From Basidiobolus meristosporus CBS 931.73 (Eukaryota > Basidiobolomycota > Basidiobolomycetes > Basidiobolales > Basidiobolaceae), in NCBI GenBank assembly GCA_002104905.1, contig MCFE01000059.1, positions 62,001 to 126,000 of the forward strand: a DNA stretch of 64,000 bases, read 5' to 3'. The notes beneath the pieces are model-generated. The model was not told the DNA's origin. It made no database searches and worked only from the letters and a program-made list of their open reading frames with translations. Positions within the stretch are counted from its first letter, which is position 1. Every line of letters begins with the position of its first letter. Shown here piece by piece: positions 43,516-53,954 of the stretch. Position numbers and translations under genes: made by a program.

Positions 43516-44036
43516 TCTTTATGTTGTAGTGGTGCAAAGCTACTCCTGGGAGAAGTTACACAGCTCAAGGTGTTTAAGGCTTTGGATGGGTGCAATAACC
43601 TCGGGGTCTAAACTGCTAGTATCTTTGTCAATATGTCTATTTGGTAAAAGCTCCTGCTTCTCAAGCTTCCTAGGCGCTCCAAGTGTCTCCAAAGGCCTCT
43701 GTGTGTCATATGCACCACCCCAAAAAGCTTCTTGGTGGCAGGTCTGAGGTGTACCTGCTGAGGGTAGGTGCAGTGATCAGCTGCTAATCAATAAGGGAGA
43801 ATTGTTACTGATAGAGGGAATGATTTATTGATGAGGGATTGACCTTGCTTAAATACTTTTGCAGATTGTCATGTTAATACTAATGACAAGGTTTTATAAG
43901 ATTCCAGGCATCAGTGGAGTTCTGGATGACATCACAATGAGCTAAAAGTACTCCACAAACTTCCTCAAAGGTTCTAAAAGGCATATCATATACCACTAAT
44001 CAGGGTTCAGGAGTCTGAAATTGGTGTAAAATAAAC
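43516..44036 (-). pseudogene. Inverted LTR/gag fragment F2
   Basis: The reverse complement of 38985-39490: gag-like part 43516-43800 and LTR part 43806-44036 (TTGTTACTGATAGAGGG is the inverted LTR end). Similarity is continuous over about 500 bp. It joins directly to Harbinger promoter sequence at 44037. Confidence 0.65.
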
Positions 44037-44365
44037 TAAACTAATGTGATTGTTGAGTTTTCCATAAATTATGCATGATGCATCTTGGTTGGCATCAACA
44101 AGGATTGTATCCCATCAATTGCAGGATTTGCTATTTGATTATAGACTTGTGAATAAAGCATTAATAAAAATACCAAGTTATTGCTTGAGGATGGTTTTTG
44201 CAACATAATGATAGTATATGGCAATTGATGGAGATTTAATCATAATGCATGGAAAATTACATAAATAAAGCTGATTGGGCCAAATCAAATCAATACACCT
44301 CAGCCCAATCACCTACCAACTTTAATATGACTTACTCATCTGAATGATCTTTTCTCATCTATCCC
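44037..44365 (+). mobile_element. Harbinger-like fragment 3 (promoter and transposase start)
   Basis: Matches 37680-37966 inverted, and 35700-36000 directly. The last recognisable coding block is 'atatgacttactcatctgaatgatcttttctc', corresponding to TYSSEWSF of the transposase. The rest of the element is absent. Confidence 0.65.
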
Positions 44366-44720
44366 ATCTGTTGTGTTGTATTATGATTAGCTTTGGGGCT
44401 TGTTCTACAATGTAGAGGCTAATCAACAATATACAACAACATCCAGTATGCTAATATTGAAATTGTTTATTGGGAGTTTGATAAACCATTAGAAGATATA
44501 ACTTTCACTAATATCCTCAATCTTAGGTTCAAAATATACTATAGGCAGTGTTTCTTGCTTCTACAGCAGTGTTCTGATCTTCTGTCAACTTATGGGCTTA
44601 TTTACTTTTATAGTAATTTTTCCTTATTTGGGAGTCACTTTGCTTTCTGAGAAAATATCTCCTAATATGGAAATTCTGAACTCCCCTTTAACCTATATGG
44701 GTGTGTTGTAGAAGTCTCCA
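44366..44720. other. Unassigned AT-rich sequence with a small inverted repeat
   Basis: No gene recognised. A 22-23-bp imperfect inverted repeat at 44370-44391 and 44418-44440 could form a short hairpin. It precedes copia B. Confidence 0.35.
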
Positions 44721-45069
44721 TATTGTAAGAATTTGTAATTCCACCTAAATATTCACCTAACTTAGTCACTTAGATCATTACCCTTAATTCCTAGAGAATA
44801 CTGACCAGATTCCTTGTTGGTATTTACTTAGAATATTTTCACCAAAAAACCAGGTACCCAGAACATGAAAATTCTCAAAGTTGTCCAAACAGCCCCAATC
44901 TTTGCACACATGTTCTTGGGACCTTCCTTAACCTATTCTATGTGTTTGTAATGCCAAGACCAGGTAAAAGTATAAATACTACTTTTACATTCAATAAATC
45001 ATCAAGTGAAAACCACATAATCTACTTGTCCTCCCAATCGCTTCCAATATCTCCAAGACTCTTCCAACA
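44721..45069 (+). repeat. 5' LTR of copia B
   Basis: Starts TATTGTAAGAATTTG (family start TGTTGTAA, so one base changed) and ends CTTCCAACA. Confidence 0.9.
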
Positions 45070-45103
45070 GGTTATGAGCCCCAAGCTGTCACTCTCTGCA
45101 ATG

Positions 45104-47131
45104 TCTACTACTGCTATTACTGGAATTTTTCCCTCTGCTGAAAAGTTGGATGGATCTAACTACCAAGTGTGGAAGGTGAAGATGAAGATGCTGCTACAAG
45201 AAAGAGGCCTTTGGGATATTGTCATGGGAGAATAATGCCCTTCTAAAAACATGGGAGAGGAAGCCTTATAGTACCAGAAGATAGAACAAAGTGCCTTTAA
45301 CTGCATTTGCCTAAATGTCAAGGACAAATTGCTAATTCAATGCTCAAGAGCAAAAACAGCAAAGAATGCCAGGAAAGCATTGGAAGACACCTACCAGTCA
45401 TGTTCAGCTGCCAAGAAAATGTATCTGAGACAAAAATTCTTTATTACAATGATGCTGCCAGGAGAAGAAATGAAAAATCTAATTAACAGAATTACCCTGC
45501 TGGTAGATGAGATGGAATCTGTGGGCGTACCAACTACTGATGAGGATGTGATAGTTACCATCCTGAATAGCCTGACAGACAAGTTTCAAGGCCTTGTATC
45601 AGCCCTAGAGTCCAGAACTGAAGATTTGACCTTAAATTACATATATGGAAGGCTCCTGGATGAAGAATTAAGAAAATCAAGCGCCAATAAGAAGGAAGAA
45701 GAAAATGCTTTAATAAGCTATGATAACCAACAAAGAAGGTACCCAAGACACTACAAAGGTAACAGCAACCAATTTTGCAACTACTGCAAAAGGAAAGGAT
45801 GCACATCAGACCGGTGTCTCAAAAAGAAAGATAATCAGCAAAAGAAGCCTGAATATGGAAATGCTGCAACAACTGAAGATAGACTATTCATATCTGCACT
45901 AAACATGACCACATACAAGGATTCTCAGATGTGGTATATTGACTCTGGAGCATCTCAACACTTTACACACCAAAAAGAACTTTTTACCCAATATCAAGAA
46001 ATTCCAATTAACAAGGTTTTCATGGGTGACAATAGAGCACTTGATGTAGTGGGAGAAGAAACTATTCAAGTAAGCCTTAGAAGCAGTGAAGGAAGCCATA
46101 CACTGACCTTTAAAGAAGTACTCTATGTGCCAGAAATAGCCCAGAACCTACTCTCTGTAAGCAAGGCCACAGCAGAAGGACTCAGTTTCAGTTTGGACAA
46201 TTCTGGATGCAGGAGCACTGATCACAGTGGTGCCCATATTGCTTTGGGCATCAGAGATCAGAATCTATACAAGTTGACATATATTCCATCATATTTGGAA
46301 GCCAGTCTAAGTAACTTAAATGAAGAAACACCAATGCTTTGGCACAGGAGATTTGGACACATCAATTTTGATTATTTGCGCAAAATGATCAAAGATCAGC
46401 TAATTTCTGGAGTGAAAATTGATCCCCCAGCTAATTTAGAGCACTGTGAAGCCTGCATATATGGGAAGCAAGCCAGACAACCGTTCAAGAGCTCTGGGTT
46501 AATCAAAACTAAGAAAAAATTAGATCTAATTCACTCAGATCTGCGTGGACCAATGCAAAATTTATCCTTAGGCGGAATGAAGTATTTAATCACCTTTATT
46601 GATGATTATACAAGATACACATGGGTCTACTTCATGGAGAGAAAGGAAGAAGCTCTGTCTAAGGTCTGGGAGTTTAAAGCCATGGTGGAGAGAGAAACTG
46701 GTGAAGAAATCAAGAAAATTTGCTCTGACAATGTTGGAGAATGTACCTCAAAACTCTTCTTCCACTTCTGCAAAATTCATGGGATAAAGCAAGAGTCTAC
46801 TGTACCATACTCCCCACAGCAAAATGAAGTAGCAGAACGAGCTAACAGATCAATAATTGATATGGCAAGATCTATGATTCAAGATCAAAAATTATCCTAT
46901 GATTTTTGGGCAGAATCAGTTGCCACTGCTGTATACATTAAAAATAGGAGTTATAATACAATACCTTGTGATTCTACTCCATTTGAAGCATGGCATGGAT
47001 ACAGACCAAGTGCAGAACATCTAAGAATATTTGGGTGTACAGCATATGCCAAAAAACTGGCCAGAAATCAGTCAAAATTTGAGCCAAAAAGTGTAAAATG
47101 CATATTTTTGGGCTATTGCAATGAGAGTTAG
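45104..47131 (+). pseudogene. Copia B gag-protease-integrase
   Basis: One reading frame from the ATG at 45104 (an earlier in-frame ATG lies in the LTR), with stops at 45233-45235 and near 45268, then open 45329-47131 (600 codons). Gag shows a degenerate knuckle CNYCKRKGCTSDRC, where His is replaced by Cys. The protease motif is WYIDSGASQHFTH. The integrase has its HHCC part (WHRRFGHINFDYL, CEACIYGKQARQ) and core (LIHSDLRGP; CSDNVGECTS, with Val for the usual second Gly; ERANRSI). The frame ends at a TAG at 47129. The element is thus unable to make a full polyprotein. Confidence 0.9.
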
Positions 47132-49045
47132 GCATACAGACTCTACAATACCAAAGCAAAGAAGCTGATCAAGTCCAGGGATGTGTTGTTTGATGAGAAT
47201 TCAAAATTTTCACCAAAAATGACATCAGATGATTACAAAAATTTGATCTCATGTCCACCAATTGTCAGAATTGAATCAGTGCAAAACAATGAAAATTTTT
47301 TTCACTCCAGAGGACTCTACAACCGTGGTTCAGCCAGAATCAGTGCCCAGGAATATTCCAGAAGTGATCATTCCAGTATCAAATGCCCAGAGATCCAATT
47401 GGACAAGAAATAGCCCAAATTGCTATATCAATGAGGGTAAAAACTTAGCCTATGCCTATTCAGTCCATATTGATGAACCCCAGACTGTAAAAGAGGCCCT
47501 AAATAGCCCTCAGACAAAGTTTTGGAGATCTGCAATGACTGAGGAATATCAGGCCCAAATGGAAAATCAAACTTGGGACTTAGTCAAATTACCAATCAAC
47601 CAAAAATCAATTGGATGCAGATGGGTCTTCAAGACAAAATATAAGGCTGATGGTACAGTTGAAAGATACAAAGCAAGACTTGTAGCCAAAGGATACTCTC
47701 AAACAAAAGGACTTGACTATACTGAGACCTTTGCACCGGTAGCCAAGTTTAATTCCATCAGATTAATATTGGCTATTGCAGCCAAATATAAGTTTTTTAT
47801 TCATCAAATAGATGTAAAAACTGCATTTTTGAATGGAGAACTTGATGAGGACATGTTTATGGACCAGCCTGATGGGTTTGTTGACCAAGATAATCCCCAT
47901 TTGGTCTGCAAGCTGAAAAAGTCACTATATGGTCTCAAACAATCACCAAGAGCCTGGAATTGCAAGATAGATTCTTATTTGGAATCTTTGAGTTTCAAAA
48001 GAAGTAATGCTGACTATAGTATATACTATAAGCCAGATAGAGCAAATCCTGTTCTATTAGCTCTATATGTGGATGATCTTATTATAGCTACCAATAACCT
48101 ACCAACATTGGAAGAGACTAAATCCAGCCTATCTAAAGAGTTCATGATGTCCAATCTAGGAGAACTCAGTTACTACTTTGGGATTAAGTTCTCCATAGAC
48201 AGAAGTACCCAGACTATCACCCTAAGCCAGTCAAGTATATTCAAGATATACTAAAGAAGTACCAAATGGAAGACTGTAAACCGGCAGCTACCCCAATGGA
48301 GACAAACCTTAATTTGGTCAAAACTCAACCAAATCAAGAGAGCTTGGTGCCATCTGAAAGCCCTGACTTTCCTTATCAATCTATGGTTGGCAGTCTGATG
48401 TATATCATGCTTGGAACACGTCCAGATATCTCATATCCAGTGGAAGTTGTCAGCCAACATAATCAGAACTATGGATCTGATCATATTGCTGCAGTTAAGC
48501 GGATTTTTAGATACCTAAAAGGAACTGCTGATATCTGCTTAAGATACACTTATAATGATTCAGAACAGGATCTTGTGGGATACTCTGATGCTGATTGGGG
48601 ACGAAATTTGGAGTACAGAAGATCCACCACATGATACACCTTTCTTTACTGTAAAGGAGCAATTTCATGGAATTCAAGAAAGCAACCAACCATAGCACTT
48701 TCCACCACAGAGGCAGAGTATATGGCAGCCTGTGAAGCTACAAAAGAAGCAATATGGTTAAGAAAACTTTTTACAGATATAGGCCTATGTCAAAAAATGC
48801 CAATTACTTCATTTCAAGATAATCAAGGATGTATACAATTAGGTAGAAATCCAACTTTTCATGCTAGAACCAAGCACATAGATATTGGACATCATTTCAT
48901 ATGTGAAGCTATAGAGAGTAACTTAGTTAGCTTAGTTTACTGTCCTACAGATGAAATGATTGCAGACATATTTACCAAACCATTAGCTAGAGACAAGTTT
49001 GAATATCTTTGGTCAAAATTAGGACTAGTCAGTATAAACATTTAG
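47132..49045 (+). pseudogene. Copia B reverse transcriptase-RNase H
   Basis: After the stop at 47129 the frame shifts near 47290. 47262-48254 (330 codons) then contains a complete RT: SIGCRWVFKTKY, HQIDVKTAFLNGELDED, SLYGLKQSPRAW, ALYVDDLIIATNN (catalytic Asp-Asp intact). A frameshift near 48235 leads to 48266-48634 (RNase H start, GSLMYIMLGTRPDISYPV, DADWGRNLEYRRS). A stop near 48632 follows, and 48722-49045 holds the RNase H end (EAIWLRKLFTDIGL, ADIFTKPLARDKFEYL). The best-preserved copia RT in the window. Confidence 0.92.
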
Positions 49046-49056
49046 CTCAGTGGGAG

Positions 49057-49405
49057 TGTTGTAAAAATTTGTAATTCCACCTAAATACTCACTTAACTTA
49101 GTCACTTAGATCATTACCCTTAAATCCTAGAGAATACTGACCAAATTCCTTGTTGGGATTTACTTAGAATATATTCACCAAAAAACCAGGTACCCAGAAC
49201 ATGAAAATTCTCAAAGTTGTCCAAACAGCCCCAAACTTTGCACACATGTTCTTGGGACCTTTCTTAACCTATTTTATGTGTCTGTAATGCCAAGACCAGG
49301 TAAAAGTATAAATACTACTTTTACATTCAATAAATCATTAAGCAAAAGCCACATAATCTACTTGTTCTCCAAATCACTTCCAATATCTCCAAGACTCTTA
49401 CAACA
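49057..49405 (+). repeat. 3' LTR of copia B
   Basis: 349 bp, TGTTGTAAAAATTTG...CTTACAACA. Confidence 0.92.
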
Positions 49406-49417
49406 GGTTATGAGCCC
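49406..49417 (+). promoter_or_regulatory. Primer-site-like sequence after the 3' LTR of copia B
   Basis: GGTTATGAGCCC directly follows the 3' LTR and repeats the primer site that follows the 5' LTR. It implies that another copy's internal region once continued here, as in a recombinant or tandem element. Confidence 0.6.
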
Positions 49418-49620
49418 ACACTTTAGGCCTAAAGGGGTGTCTTTAGTGTAAAGGGGCTTCTTGTAGTGGTCACTAAAGTGGACTTTACACTAAAGGGGTG
49501 CCTAAAGGGGCTTCTTTAGATAAAGGGGTTTCTTAAAGGGGTCTCTAAAGGCGTCTCTAGACTCAAGGGGTGTCAAAAGGGATGTCTTTAGAGTAAAGTG
49601 GCTTCTTAGAGGGGACTTTT
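49418..49620. repeat. Degenerate TAAAGGGG-type tandem repeat
   Basis: About 200 bp made of imperfect units around TAAAGGGG(T/C)(T/G)(T/C)(T/C)T, with ten or so occurrences in varied spacing and some inverted (tttacac). No other part of the window has it. It is not the canonical TTAGGG telomere repeat. Confidence 0.7.
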
Positions 49621-50259
49621 CCAACAGAAAAGTGGTAGTTTCTTGTAGAACTTAGATTGGATTCTTGTGAGCTTTGCAGTTTCTTTACTGATGTAGTACC
49701 AATCAAAGTCAGAGTACCCAGCAGTGCAAGTGATGCAGGGGAAGTCTTATAGCCTTTAAACTTGTAATTGTAGTGTGGTGATTCTGAAAAGAGAGGCTCT
49801 CCTTTATTTTCAGCTGGGGAAGTCATATATATGAAATTTCTGAAGGATCATAGTTTTTGAGCAATTGCGCAAGCAATACATGTGATACAGAGCTAAAATT
49901 TTGTGGTGGCACAGATTGAACTTAAGCGTAGCACCTATAAGAGTATCACATGATTTGGTTGGCTGGTTCACAAGTTACACGCAAGCAAAGTCACCATAGT
50001 AATCATAGCAATAATGGCCTAGTATATATAATAATTGGACTCTTTTGGTCATAACTCCTTAGGTACTGCTTCAAATGAGCTGTAATATGAAACATGTGTT
50101 GGCTACTGTGTGTTCTGTATGACATATTATTCTTGGGTGGATTGCTTGTCAGGGTCTGGAGTATTTGTCCTTCAAAGTTGGAATTTCTTGATCTTTCACT
50201 TATGTGTTACAACAGCAAAAAGCAAAATGGAATACTTTCCATTACCACACATCACTACC
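49621..50259. other. Mostly unassigned sequence; possible minus-strand copia RNase H scrap
   Basis: The minus-strand frame 49563-49826 has an alternative frame with a GYSDFDWYY pattern near 49695-49725, reminiscent of the copia RNase H 'GYSDADW' block. This is weak. From 49830 to 50259 I see no gene or repeat relationship. Confidence 0.25.
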
Positions 50260-51001
50260 ACTGGATTTCCTTTTGACACACTAGAGGAGATCTATACCAA
50301 GTACTGTGTACCATCTATCCCAATCTACTCAAGGAGATCCCTTGTTAAGCTTCTCTGCTATTACAAGAACTATTGCCCCACAAGGTTTCATCCCACCATC
50401 CATGGCAACAAAAGTCCTAGGAGCTTTCATTCCCAGCTGACAGCAATGGAGAACTACCTTGCAGAGGGTACAAATGACTTAGAGCAAGCTTGGAATACTA
50501 GGTTCAGAAGCTACAATAGACTTCCATATCCCAGAGTGTTCAGCAACAGGTTCCATATCAGGAGTATTTTGGATACCTTCCCAGTCAGGATTAACAGACC
50601 TTCTTGAGGGCAGAGGCACTTTTATTCTAGCAAGTACAAGTCACACTGTGCTAAGTTTAAGCACTGTCTGACAGTGAGTGTAGCATCATCTGGTTTAGTG
50701 GGCCATTTGCTGGAAGTAGACATGATAAAGCACTCTGGGTAGAGAATCATCCAGAATTCAGTATAGGGGAGAAATGTATGGCAGACTTAGCTGATATAGG
50801 AGAGGATTGCCAGAGATTAGGATGTATTACAGCATATAGGAGGCCAAGGAATGGTGTGCTTGGCAGGAAGCAGAAGCTCTACAATGAGATATTTAATCAT
50901 TTCAGAGTGAGGGAAGAGCATACACTTGGATATCTGAAGAGATTCAGCATATTGGCTAGTAAGTACAGAGGAGAGTCATATATAGGAGAAAACAGCAGAA
51001 T
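50260..51001 (+). pseudogene. Harbinger-like transposase, copy 4
   Basis: Frames 50110-50607 (homologous from about 50260) and 50778-51032 parallel the transposase at 36820-37746: TTGFPFDTLEEIYTKY, NYCPTRFHPTIHGNKSPRSF, RSILDTFPVRINRPS, then CMADLADIGEDCQRLG, RRPRNGVLGRKQKLYNEIF, EEHTLGYLKRFSILA. A stop (TGA near 50605) and a frameshift at 50640-50740 break it, and the first acidic block is lost there. The MITE interrupts the last part, which resumes at 51739-51850. Confidence 0.8.
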
Positions 51002-51735
51002 AGACTTGTTCCGTTGGATAGTGCCACATTGAGCCATGAGTGCCAAATAGTGCCATAGTGTGCCTGAGAGTCATAGCAGACCTAAACTTGGCCACAGAGT
51101 GTGACATATAGTTCTTCATATTCATGCAAAGCAGCCCCTGTGTTACACCTATGGTGCAGGAGAAAATCAATTTTTTAACCTTTTTTTTGGGATCAAAATT
51201 GTGCATGACATAAAAGAGCACAGACAGACTGAAGATATGCATCTGGTACACAATACCCATGGCACTCTAAATCTAGCCCCACAGGCTTGTAGCATGTCAC
51301 AAAAATGCATGGCACTATCTTGATCCACTGGTACCATCTGGCACTATATTTAAATATTAGCCCTAAAGTAGAACCTATACAAAGCACTTATAGTGCCAGA
51401 TGGTACCAGTGGACCAAGATAGTGCCATGCATTTTTGTGACATGCTACAAGCCTGTGGGGCTAGATTTAGAGTGCCATGGGTATTATGTACCAGATGCAT
51501 ATCTTCAGTGTGTCTGTGCTCTTTTATGTCATGCACAATCTTGATCCCAAAAAAAAGGTTAAAAAATTGATTTTCACCCGCACAGTAGGTGAAACACAGG
51601 GGCTGCTTTGCATGAATATGCAGAACTATATGTCACACTCTGTGGCCAAGTTTAGGTCTGCTATGACTCTCAGGCACACTATGGCACTATTTGGCACTCA
51701 TGGCTCAATGTGGCACTATGCAACGGAACAAGTCT
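51002..51735. mobile_element. Complete foldback MITE with 347-bp inverted arms
   Basis: A 734-bp element: left arm 51002-51348, 40-bp spacer 51349-51388, right arm 51389-51735. The arms are nearly perfect inverted copies. Ends are AGACTTGTTCCGTTG / CAACGGAACAAGTCT. The flanking triplets AAT at 50999-51001 and AAT at 51736-51738 are a target duplication. The paralogous Harbinger-1 transposase gene shows the unoccupied site with a single AAT (complement at 36914-36916). No coding capacity. The ends match the Harbinger-like termini. Confidence 0.9.
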
Positions 51736-51904
51736 AATAGGTAAAATAGTCAACATACTTATTGATGCACATTATATTCATGCAAGAAGACATCCACTGA
51801 GAGAAATGTGTTGGGATTATTATGAAGAGTAAATAAAGCAAGGAAAGCACTATTCTGAGCAACCTAAGTAAGATTGAGTAAAATTATTAGTAACTATATC
51901 CTAC

Positions 51905-52015
51905 CACTGGCATTATGGTAGAAATTATGGTGCCAGATGGTGCCATTGGGTGCTAGACTGATCCAGCACTATAAAAGGGCTGGCACTATGTGGCACTATC
52001 CAGTGGAACAAGTCC
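51905..52015. repeat. Transposase-side terminal region of Harbinger-4
   Basis: Matches the inverted 36637-36745 ('ggtagaaattat.gtgccag', 'gatcca/cggcactataaa', 'ggctggcactatgtgg'), ending GGAACAAGTCC at 52015. Confidence 0.7.
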
Positions 52016-52017
52016 AT

Positions 52018-52302
52018 TGTATAGAAATGGTAGGGATGGTGACAAAGTTTGACCATGTGTTAAGGGTACTGGTGCAGGTACTTGCCTAGTATAGAAGTAC
52101 TTACAGCTAGTAATCTTACATAAAGTGAGGGATAACTTATGCAATATGGTAAGCAGGTGTGATAGTCAGCTGGCTTATGGGATAGTACTGACCAAGCAAG
52201 ACAAATGGGATAAAACTAAAATAAGTGTAGTAGAGAAATAGGGAAGTAGAAAATATGCACATAAGCACATCTGCCATTGAGTGTCACTGTGACCCCACTA
52301 CA
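52018..52302 (-). repeat. Solo LTR of gypsy A family
   Basis: 285 bp, the reverse complement of TGTAGTGGGGTCACAG...CTATACA. Similar to the gypsy A LTR over its first ~230 bp. It lies between Harbinger-4 and Tnp2 copy 4. No target duplication is visible, so the junction is probably recombinant. Confidence 0.75.
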
Positions 52303-53252
52303 CTGCTGTCTTTGTTGCTTTGAGCAAACTGAGTCAGGTGAGCTTGTGATGCCTTTAGGCTCACCTCAACCTTCTGAATATGGCATGCAAAGTGATAGCT
52401 TGCATGAAGAAGGCTCACTGATGGATTGTGAATGTATCTCCCCTAACAACAGTATCACACATGAACCTGGTCAAATCCCAATACACAATGAGATAACACC
52501 TGCTGAAACAAATGCCAAGGATGATTTATGGAGCCAAGTGAGACCACTAATCCATCTACTGTTGAATGATGTAATGCTGTAGCTAGAGAAGTGGTTTGTT
52601 CCACTAATATCAGGAATGGAGGCTTTGCAAATTTATTACTACTTCTTGCCAAAATCATTTGGGGATGCAACTTACCATGTGCATAGAACAAGTAGACTAC
52701 CATCATGCAGCTGGCAACATATGACTCACAGACTGACCTGACTCCTGTATGTGTCAACAGTTGCATGGCATTCACATCCAAAAGGCCACCATTGCAATGT
52801 GTCCAAATTGTCAGGAGTCCACCACCATTGAGGGCAAGCATTGTTTACACTCTGAATATATTCAAGTAATTCCCTTTATAAAGAAGCTCATGCTGTCCTA
52901 CAAATATTGCAAAGCCTTAAAGTTCTGCACTTAGTATCAACCAAGTACAAACATATCCAATATATTTGATAGCAAACATTACAAGCAGCTAAGAAGTAAG
53001 GGCTACTTTGAAGGTACGTAAGACCATGCCTTTGCCTTAGCACTTGATGGATTCTTATTAAACAAGTACTCTATCAGCAAATCCTGCTGGCCACTGATTC
53101 TCATCAGCCTGTATTGGCCACCTATCTTAGGGTATCAGAGCAAAAATCTGATAGTAGTCTCACTGGCATCTGGGCTTATCTCAACATCCAACCTGGATAG
53201 CTACCTGCAACCATTGCCAGATGTATTTTGTATGCTTTCCAGCAGGATAGGT

Positions 53253-53463
53253 AGACTTGTTCCATTGTGCCATTGAGCATAGTGCCAGAAAGTGCTGCAT
53301 ATTTTGTTATTAATTTGATATTTTAGGGTCATATACATGTCAATTTTGATCCCAAATTGGCACTGTATGGCACCATCTGGCACTCTGTGGCATGATCAGG
53401 CACCATCTGGCATGCTATGGCACTATTGGGCACTATGATCAGCTGGAATGATGGAACAAGTCC
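53253..53463. mobile_element. Short MITE (AGACTTGTTCC ends) in Tnp2 copy 4
   Basis: 211 bp between AGACTTGTTCCATTG and ATGGAACAAGTCC, rich in 'ggcac.at.tggcac' motifs. By comparison with copy 1 it replaces about 135 bp of transposase sequence (6300-6436), so a deletion accompanied or followed insertion. No matching target duplication. Confidence 0.7.
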
Positions 53464-53578
53464 CATAACTCAAACACATTATTATTACCCAAACACCAAC
53501 ACTAAGAGCATCATCTTCCCATGGAGAGAACATACAGAAGTTAGCATGCAATTGCAGCAAAGTTGGCAAGCTATAAGC

Positions 53579-53954
53579 TGTGGGTTATCACTGACTGTTC
53601 TTTGTAAGTGTGAGAGCTTTTAGGACAAGTCAGTACCACTTGGTTCAGAATAGCTTCCAATAGAAGGTAGCAAGGTAATAAAGACTTGTGTTTATTCTGT
53701 CCAAATCTTCCTGTCCTCTCACTAGGTTCAATTGGATAGATATATATATATCACTTGAGGGGCTTAGATAATAGACAATGTGTTATAAAATAGGGGTGTG
53801 AACACCTTCCTGTTATGGTAAGTGTTCTAACTAGATAAGGGCAGGAATAGGAGGGAGGACATGTGGGGGGATCATAGGGAGGATACTGGGGGAATTTGGG
53901 TAGGACTCAGGGGAGAACTCTTGGGCAAAGAGTGGGTACTACATTTAGTACTCA
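53579..53954 (-). repeat. Solo LTR of gypsy D' family
   Basis: 376 bp, TGTGGGTTATC...GTACTCA. It sits in Tnp2 copy 4 and is flanked by identical TATAAGC (53572-53578 and 53955-53961). Copy 1 has the uninterrupted 'ctataagccattgg' at 6541-6554. Arose by LTR-LTR recombination. Confidence 0.88.

Larger units (their letters stand above)
44721..49405 (+). mobile_element. Ty1/copia retrotransposon B (complete, defective)
   Basis: Two 349-bp LTRs (44721-45069 and 49057-49405) that differ at about 20 positions by eye. The primer site is GGTTATGAGCCCC, and a polypurine tract (cagtgggag) precedes the 3' LTR. No target duplication is visible: left flank CTCCA, while the right flank is again GGTTATGAGCCC. 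The polyprotein order is gag, protease, integrase, RT, RNase H, broken at several places. Confidence 0.92.
50260..52015 (+). mobile_element. Harbinger-like element 4 (transposase half, with nested MITE)
   Basis: Homologous to Harbinger-1 from within the transposase N-terminus to the transposase-side terminus, which ends CAGTGGAACAAGTCC at 52015. Interrupted by the foldback MITE 51002-51735. The promoter and second-ORF half is missing; the left junction lies at about 50260. Confidence 0.75.

Noticed and set aside
49418-49620. Interstitial telomere array
   Set aside because: The unit is TAAAGGGG-like with irregular spacing, not TTAGGG; no perfect tandem runs.
51002-51735. CRISPR array or bacterial-type element
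   Set aside because: A single long inverted repeat, not spaced direct repeats; the whole window is eukaryotic.
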